From assembly GCA_033763775.1 (NCBI GenBank), contig JANRJW010000010.1, forward strand, positions 163,869 to 227,868: a stretch of 64,000 bases of DNA. The letters are read 5' to 3'. Position 1 is the stretch's first letter, and every line of letters begins with the position of its first letter. The stretch is from JAJTHB01 sp033763775 (GTDB lineage: Bacteria > Pseudomonadota > Alphaproteobacteria > Rickettsiales > SXRF01). The notes under the pieces are model-generated. The model was not told the DNA's origin. It saw only the letters and a list, made by a program, of their open reading frames with translations, and ran no database searches. A program made the position numbers and the translations under genes. This document shows, one piece after another, positions 58,902 to 64,000 of this stretch.

Positions 58902-58922
58902 ATCCCGGGTCAAACCCGGGAT
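58902..58922. repeat. Small palindrome ATCCCGGGT-CAA-ACCCGGGAT
   Basis: A perfect 9-bp stem with a 3-nt loop, followed by GACAG. It belongs to the same ATCCC/GGGAT hairpin class as the elements at 55177, 58687 and 63800. With them it fills the clpB to M23-gene gap. Confidence 0.85.
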
Positions 58923-58960
58923 GACAGTTTTCTAAACGGCAAAGCCGCGAAGAAAACATG

Positions 58961-60475
58961 TCAATTTGTGGCGTAAACTTCCCGCTTGAAATCGGCCATG
59001 GCGATATCGTTATTGCCTTTTTTCACGGCATCAAGCTTGGCTTCGATTTTCTCCATGCTGCGCTTGAAAGCTGCTAGCTCTTTGCCTTTTAATACATTGC
59101 CGGTTTTGAATTTCACGCTGGAAGGGTTTACCTGATCGCCGTTCACATGCACTTCGTAATGCAGATGCGGGCCGGTAGAACTGCCGGTATTGCCAACATA
59201 AGCTACAATTTGCCCCTGGCGGACACGCTTGCCCGGCGCAATGCCGCCTGCAAAGCGGCTTAAATGCGCATAGGCGGTGGCGTATTTATCATTGTGGGCG
59301 ATTTTGAGATAGTTGCCATAACCGCCCTTGCGGCCAACAAATTCCACCCTGCCATCGCCCGCGGCAAAGATAGGGGTGCCGATGGGAGCAGCGAAATCCA
59401 CGCCGCGATGCATGCGGTTATAGCCAAGAATGGGATGATTGCGCATACCATAGCCGGAGGAGATGCGCGCCCCGCTGATCGGCGTGCGAAGTAGTGCTTT
59501 GCGAACGCTTTCGCCAGTTTCGTTGTAAAAATCTGCAAAGCCGCTTTTATCTTCATAGCGGTAAATTCGAACACTCTCACCGCCCATATTCAGCTCGGCA
59601 TAAATCAGATCGCCCGTGCCGGCATGCTTGCCTTCATAATTCTCCATCCGCTCGTAGAGCACTTCAATCGTATCGCCTGACTTGATATCGCGCTGGAAGT
59701 CAACATCATAGCTCAGCGCGTTGATAATCTCACCAACCATCCCGCGCGGCAGGCCAATATCGCTCGCCGTCTGGTACAGGCTGCTGCGGATTTTACCACC
59801 CGCAAACGCAAGCTTACGTTCCAGTGGTTTTTCGATTTTTTTTGCTGTGAACTCATTTTCATTGCTGCGGCTCAGCTCTACCGTTGTAGTCAAAGAAACA
59901 GGCATGGAAAGGCTTGCAAGTGCCAGCGCATCACCGTTTTGAGCCGGCTCAAGTTCCAGTGCCACACGTTGTCCGGCCGCCAGTTGACGCAGTTCAAATA
60001 CCTCGCCTAGCGCACGTTCTGCATGCAGTGCCTCAGCCTGAGTAAGCCCCGTTTCTGTTAGAAGATCAGATAAGGTTTCGCCTCGACCAACCGTCAGCTC
60101 AATACTTGTGCTTGTCGCAAAAGACCCTGTCTGAGCAACCTGCAGGGCAGCCGGAGTGGGCTTATCCTGAGGCTTGATTAGAACAACTGGCTGTACTGCG
60201 GTTGTTTCTGGCGGCGCAGCCTCCATGGCTTGCGCAACCTGCTCGGCAGGCACAGGCTGTTGGACAAGCTGAATCTCCGTCGCTTCAGTCGCTGCGGGCT
60301 GTTCTTGTTGTGCGATGACAGAGGACGAGCCAAACTCATCAAGCGGTGTCAGCGATGAGGCGCAGCCCAGCGCGAAAGTAATGCCAAGTGCTGCAAAAAG
60401 AGCTCTGCGCGCGCGTTTGCGCACAATGGAGCGTGAGGTGGTACGAATCGGTGCGTAGGCGCTCTGATATTGCAT
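58961..60475 (-). CDS. M23 zinc metallopeptidase (LytM/OapA-like)
   Basis: A 504-residue cell-wall hydrolase. An N-terminal basic segment is followed by a membrane helix or signal (LFAALGITFALGCASSL; the Cys is only weakly lipobox-like). A LysM-like/OapA region (GRGETLSDLLTETGLTQAEA) comes next. The C-terminal M23 domain has zinc ligands HRGVDFAAPIGTPIFAAGDG (His, Asp) and GPHLHYEVHVNGDQVNP (HxH). Intact catalytic motifs suggest an active endopeptidase, not a mere EnvC-type activator. It is divergent from the str operon. Confidence 0.92.
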   Translation of the reverse strand: MQYQSAYAPIRTTSRSIVRKRARRALFAALGITFALGCASSLTPLDEFGSSSVIAQQEQPAATEATEIQLVQQPVPAEQVAQAMEAAPPETTAVQPVVLIKPQDKPTPAALQVAQTGSFATSTSIELTVGRGETLSDLLTETGLTQAEALHAERALGEVFELRQLAAGQRVALELEPAQNGDALALASLSMPVSLTTTVELSRSNENEFTAKKIEKPLERKLAFAGGKIRSSLYQTASDIGLPRGMVGEIINALSYDVDFQRDIKSGDTIEVLYERMENYEGKHAGTGDLIYAELNMGGESVRIYRYEDKSGFADFYNETGESVRKALLRTPISGARISSGYGMRNHPILGYNRMHRGVDFAAPIGTPIFAAGDGRVEFVGRKGGYGNYLKIAHNDKYATAYAHLSRFAGGIAPGKRVRQGQIVAYVGNTGSSTGPHLHYEVHVNGDQVNPSSVKFKTGNVLKGKELAAFKRSMEKIEAKLDAVKKGNNDIAMADFKREVYATN

Positions 60476-60592
60476 TACGCCATTCCAGGCAGTTGAAAGA
60501 ACAAAATTTCCTCACCAGGAGCTGGTTGATTGATACACCAGCACTAAGTGATTTTACCCGGCTTGCCAACCCGAAAAAAACACGCGATCGAT

Positions 60593-60648
60593 TTTTTTTA
60601 CAGTTTCTTATATTTTAGCTTGACTAGCCGCTGCCACAACACTAAATT
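60593..60648 (+). promoter_or_regulatory. Probable str-operon promoter with AT-rich upstream element
   Basis: TTGACT at 60620-60625 and TAAATT at 60643-60648 are separated by exactly 17 nt (5/6 and 4/6 matches to sigma-70 consensus). An AT-rich stretch (60593-60617) lies just upstream, as at strong ribosomal promoters. The start would give a ~180-nt leader before rpsL. The rest of the 357-bp gap (60476-60832) shows no gene. Confidence 0.6.
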
Positions 60649-60832
60649 GCGCGCCTCCGCTGAATGCGGGGAGATACTGCATCAGTGCTAACATCTTAAA
60701 ATGTAAGCATCTTTTGCAAGTCCCCCATCCTCGGTTTTTGAATTAAATGTCATGTTCATTGTCAGCGGTGGCCGCCAGATATTCAGCGGTGGCAGCCCTA
60801 CGCAAGCGAACAACAGAGAAAAGGATATCAGG

Positions 60833-61204
60833 ATGCCAACCATCAATCAGTTGGTTCGCAAGGGTCGTCACCCCTTAAAACGCCGTAGCAAATCGGCGCA
60901 CCTTAAAGAGTGCCCGCAGAAACGCGGCGTGTGCACGCAGGTTAAAACTGTGACGCCAAAAAAACCAAACTCCGCGCTGCGTAAAGTAGCCCGCGTTCGC
61001 CTCACCAATGGGTTTGAGGTGTTCGGCTATATTCCCGGCGAAGGCCACAACCTGCAGGAGCACTCGGTGGTGCTGATCCGCGGTGGCCGCGTGAAAGACT
61101 TACCCGGTGTTCGCTACCACATCATCCGTGGCACGCTGGATACTCAGGGTGTTAAAGATCGCAAACAGTCGCGCTCCGCTTACGGCGCGAAACGTCCGAA
61201 ATAA
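60833..61204 (+). CDS. rpsL: 30S ribosomal protein S12
   Basis: A 123-residue decoding-centre protein. It begins MPTINQLVRKGR and contains TPKKPNSALRKVARVRL and GHNLQEHSVVLIRGGRVKDLPGVRY (in parts). Lys in KPNSA and Lys in VKDLPG are the streptomycin-resistance positions and look wild-type. AGGA before the ATG supports this start over an upstream in-frame Met. First gene of the str operon. Confidence 0.99.
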   Translation: MPTINQLVRKGRHPLKRRSKSAHLKECPQKRGVCTQVKTVTPKKPNSALRKVARVRLTNGFEVFGYIPGEGHNLQEHSVVLIRGGRVKDLPGVRYHIIRGTLDTQGVKDRKQSRSAYGAKRPK

Positions 61205-61216
61205 TAGGGATATTTT

Positions 61217-61687
61217 ATGTCACGTCGTCACGCTGCACAAAAACGCCAGGTTCTGCCCGATGCTAAATTTGGCGATATCGTGCTTACCAAGCTGATCAAC
61301 ACCATGATGTATAGCGGCAAGAAATCCGCCTCTGAAGCGATTGTTTATGCTGCGCTCGACATCATCCAGAAAAAAACCAGCCAGGATCCGGTGAAATTTT
61401 TCCATGATGCGCTGGGTAATATTAAGCCATCGGTAGAAGTTCGCTCCCGCCGTGTTGGTGGTGCCACCTACCAGGTGCCGACTGAAGTTCGTGAAGAGCG
61501 TCGTCAGGCTCTCGCGCTTCGCTGGCTCATTGAGGCGGCTCGTTCTCGTAAGGAAAAAACTATGCGCGATCGCATTGCGGCCGAGCTGATGGATGCGGCG
61601 AATGGTCGCGGCGGCGCTGTCACCAAGCGCGAAAACACCCACAAAATGGCAGAGGCTAACAAAGCCTTCTCGCATTATCGCTGGTAA
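61217..61687 (+). CDS. rpsG: 30S ribosomal protein S7
   Basis: A 156-residue 16S-rRNA-binding protein. MSRRHAAQKRQVLPDAKFGD, MYSGKKSASEAIVYAAL, RRVGGATYQVPTEVREERR and ALRWLIEAARSRKEKTM are typical, as is the C-terminal HKMAEANKAFSHYRW. It follows rpsL by 12 nt. Confidence 0.99.
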   Translation: MSRRHAAQKRQVLPDAKFGDIVLTKLINTMMYSGKKSASEAIVYAALDIIQKKTSQDPVKFFHDALGNIKPSVEVRSRRVGGATYQVPTEVREERRQALALRWLIEAARSRKEKTMRDRIAAELMDAANGRGGAVTKRENTHKMAEANKAFSHYRW

Positions 61688-61705
61688 TAAGGAAGCACGA
61701 ACACT

Positions 61706-63796
61706 ATGCCACGCACGATTCCACTTAAACTCTATCGCAACATCGGTATCTGCGCCCACATCGACGCGGGCAAAACCACTACGACCGAGCGCATCCTGTA
61801 TTACACCGGCAAGTCTCACAAAATCGGTGAAGTGCATGAGGGCGCTGCGACCATGGACTGGATGGAGCAGGAGCAAGAGCGTGGTATCACCATTACCTCT
61901 GCTGCGACCACCTGCTTCTGGACGGATCGTAACGGTGTTCAGCACCGCATCAACATCATCGACACCCCCGGCCACGTGGACTTCACCATCGAAGTAGAGC
62001 GCTCCATGCGCGTTCTCGATGGCGCGGTGACGGTGTTTGATTCAGTGGCGGGCGTTGAGCCGCAATCCGAGACCGTTTGGCGCCAGGCTGATAAATATCG
62101 TGTGCCGCGTATCTGCTTTGTTAACAAAATGGATCGTATCGGCGCGAACTTTGACCGCACCGTGCAGATGATGATTGACCGTCTCGGTACCGTGCCGCTG
62201 GTGATCAACTTCCCGATCGGCTCCGAAGATAAATATGAAGGTGTTGTCGATCTCATCAAGATGAAAGAGATCGTGTGGAAAGGCGAAGAGCTGGGCGCGA
62301 AATTCGAAGAGCAGGAAATCCGCGCTGAACTTCAGGCAAAAGCGAAAGAACTGCGCACCAAGATGCTGGAAACAGCTGTTGAGATGGATGACGCGGTAAT
62401 GGAAAAATATCTCGCCGGCGAAGAGCCGTCCGATGATGAGCTCCGCGCCTGCATTCGTAAAGGCACCGTGGCATTCAAATTCGTACCGGTCTTAAACGGC
62501 GCGGCGTTTAAAAACAAAGGCGTTCAGCCGATGCTCGATGCCGTGATCGATTTCCTGCCATCGCCTATCGATATTCCTTCGGTGAAGGGCATTGATCCGA
62601 AAACCGAAGCTGAAATCGTTCGCAAAGCGGAAGACACCGAGAAATTCTCTGGTCTTGCTTTCAAAATTATGACCGATCCGTTTGTGGGCTCGCTTACCTT
62701 CGTTCGTATCTACTCAGGCAAGCTGGAATCAGGCTCCTACGTTCAGAACACCGTGAAGGAAAATCGCGAGCGCGTCGGCCGCATGCTGCTCATGCACGCA
62801 AACAACCGCGAAGATATCAAAGAAGCATTCGCTGGCGACATCGTGGCGCTGGCTGGCCTCAAAAACACCACCACTGGCGACACGCTGTGCGATGTTGACA
62901 GCCCGGTGATTCTTGAGCGCATGGAATTCCCCGAGCCGGTGATCGAGCTCGCCGTAGAGCCAAAAACCAAAGCTGACCAGGAAAAGATGGGTGTGGCGCT
63001 TTCCCGCCTCGCATCGGAAGATCCGTCGCTTCGCTTATCCACCAACGAAGAAACCGGCCAGACCATCCTCAAAGGGATGGGCGAGCTCCACCTCGAAATT
63101 ATCGTGGATCGCATGAAGCGCGAATTCAAAGTGGAAGCGAATGTTGGCGCGCCGCAGGTTGCTTACCGCGAAACTATCACCAAGAAAACGACCATCGACT
63201 ACACCCACAAGAAACAGTCGGGTGGTTCGGGTCAGTTCGCAAAAATCTCGCTCGAAGTTGAGCCACTCAAGCCAGGTGAAGGGTTCGTGTTTGAATCCAA
63301 GATCGTCGGCGGTTCGGTGCCCAAGGAATTTATTCCGGGTGTTGAAAAAGGCCTCGAGGCATCGCTTTCCAACGGTGTGGTCGCTGGCTATCCAACCATC
63401 GATTTCAAAGCCACGCTCGTTGATGGCGCTTACCACGATGTTGACTCGTCGGTGCTCGCGTTCGAAATTGCAGCGCGCGCCGCATTTCGCGAAGGCATGC
63501 CCAAGGCTGCTCCGGTGCTGCTCGAGCCGATCATGAAAGTCGAAGTCGTCACCCCCGAAGAATATATGGGCGATGTGATCGGCGATCTTTCATCACGCCG
63601 TGGTCAGGTGACCGGCATGGATTCGCGTGGTAATGCCCGCGTGGTGGATGCCATGGTGCCGCTCGCTTCGATGTTCGGCTACGTGAATACGCTGCGCTCG
63701 ATGTCGCAAGGCCGCGCGCAATACAGCATGGAATTCCATCATTATGAACAAGTCCCCAGCAACGTTGCTGAGGAAATTAAGAAGAAAGTGGCGTAA
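61706..63796 (+). CDS. fusA: Elongation factor G
   Basis: A 696-residue translocation GTPase. G1 AHIDAGKTTTTERIL, switch I EQERGITITSAATTCFW, G3 DTPGHVDFTIEVERS and G4 FVNKMDR are all present. Domain IV has QFAKISLEVEPLKPGEGFVF and domain V RGQVTGMDSRGN. It is 18 nt downstream of rpsG. Length and motifs match the canonical copy. Confidence 0.99.
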   Translation: MPRTIPLKLYRNIGICAHIDAGKTTTTERILYYTGKSHKIGEVHEGAATMDWMEQEQERGITITSAATTCFWTDRNGVQHRINIIDTPGHVDFTIEVERSMRVLDGAVTVFDSVAGVEPQSETVWRQADKYRVPRICFVNKMDRIGANFDRTVQMMIDRLGTVPLVINFPIGSEDKYEGVVDLIKMKEIVWKGEELGAKFEEQEIRAELQAKAKELRTKMLETAVEMDDAVMEKYLAGEEPSDDELRACIRKGTVAFKFVPVLNGAAFKNKGVQPMLDAVIDFLPSPIDIPSVKGIDPKTEAEIVRKAEDTEKFSGLAFKIMTDPFVGSLTFVRIYSGKLESGSYVQNTVKENRERVGRMLLMHANNREDIKEAFAGDIVALAGLKNTTTGDTLCDVDSPVILERMEFPEPVIELAVEPKTKADQEKMGVALSRLASEDPSLRLSTNEETGQTILKGMGELHLEIIVDRMKREFKVEANVGAPQVAYRETITKKTTIDYTHKKQSGGSGQFAKISLEVEPLKPGEGFVFESKIVGGSVPKEFIPGVEKGLEASLSNGVVAGYPTIDFKATLVDGAYHDVDSSVLAFEIAARAAFREGMPKAAPVLLEPIMKVEVVTPEEYMGDVIGDLSSRRGQVTGMDSRGNARVVDAMVPLASMFGYVNTLRSMSQGRAQYSMEFHHYEQVPSNVAEEIKKKVA

Positions 63797-63799
63797 GCC

Positions 63800-63819
63800 A
63801 TCCCGGCGCAGGCCGGGAT
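63800..63819. repeat. GC-rich hairpin between fusA and tuf
   Basis: ATCCCGGC-GCAG-GCCGGGAT is a perfect 8-bp stem, 4 nt after the fusA stop. No T-run follows, so transcription probably continues into tuf. Confidence 0.75.
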
Positions 63820-63859
63820 CTGCAACAGGAAAGAATGAAGAGATTGAAGGAGAAATAAA

Positions 63860-64000
63860 ATGACCAAAGAGAAATTTGACCGCAATAAGCCACACTGCAA
63901 CATTGGCACGATTGGCCACGTTGACCATGGCAAGACGTCGCTGACGGCAGCGATCACGAAGGTGCTGGCAGAAGCTGGCCGCGCGAAATACACGGCGTAT
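63860..64000 (+). CDS. tuf: Elongation factor Tu, 3'-truncated by window edge
   Basis: The first 47 codons are present. They read MTKEKFDRNKPHCNIGTIGH and then VDHGKTSLTAAITKVLAEAG, with the G1 P-loop GHVDHGKTS. AAGGAGA precedes the ATG by 8 nt. It is fourth in the str operon, the classical position. Confidence 0.98.
   Translation, partial: MTKEKFDRNKPHCNIGTIGHVDHGKTSLTAAITKVLAEAGRAKYTAY

Noticed and set aside
1..64000. tRNA or rRNA genes
   Set aside because: Gaps were read for the T-arm GGTTCGA pattern and cloverleaf arms; none was convincing.

Overview
The window looks like chromosomal DNA of an alphaproteobacterium with a mid-50s %GC estimated by eye. The evidence is gene order and family content: rpsL-rpsG-fusA-tuf at the right end, hisS-prfA-prmC-DUF4167, nitrilase/ubiG/lysC/ptsP, two DUF2336 proteins, a YcbK/L,D-transpeptidase pair, and a VirB-type type IV secretion system (T4SS) with the flavour of the rickettsial rvh system. 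Two parS centromere sites lie between rnd and aspS, one of them a perfect palindrome, so the window is probably near the replication origin. I cannot name the genus.

Left part (1-9.6 kb): the 3' part of an NtrC-type response regulator that lacks the sigma-54 contact loop. A zinc module follows: a divergent His-rich protein, a Zur-like repressor, a LolD/MacB-like ATPase, an FtsX-like permease with a His-rich loop, and a DUF3299 protein. A Zur-box-like palindrome sits in the divergent promoter. Then come housekeeping genes: ygfZ, yqgE, aat, a glycerophosphodiesterase, aroQ, thiS and thiG.

9.6-21 kb: a minus-strand T4SS operon, read virB2-virB4-virB6-(small orf)-virB8-virB9-virB10-virB11-virD4 and then an unknown protein. 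Its only VirB4 has lost key residues of Walker A, Walker B and a third ATPase motif. VirB10 carries 28 consecutive prolines. A TraX-like membrane protein lies nearby.

21-37 kb: ridA, traX-like, scoAB, the tandem DUF2336 genes, nadK, a DUF6273-like protein, a cold-shock gene, typA, uvrB, a coiled-coil membrane-anchored protein, two tandem paralogous proteins of unknown function, rnd, and the parS pair.

37-64 kb: aspS, cell-wall genes, nitrilase-like/ubiG, a TPR-methyltransferase, a GNAT, a PIN/ribbon-helix-helix pair, lysC, a nitronate monooxygenase-like gene, ptsP, a short RodZ-like protein, ispG, hisS, prfA, prmC, DUF4167, DUF3108, clpB, an M23 peptidase and the str operon.

Two classes of dispersed small repeats run through the window. 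The first is GC-rich palindromes. The second is low-complexity 'stutter' elements, in which a short word is repeated with variations. Some members lie inside genes, extending or interrupting the proteins (the ABC ATPase, aat, the nitrilase, ubiG).
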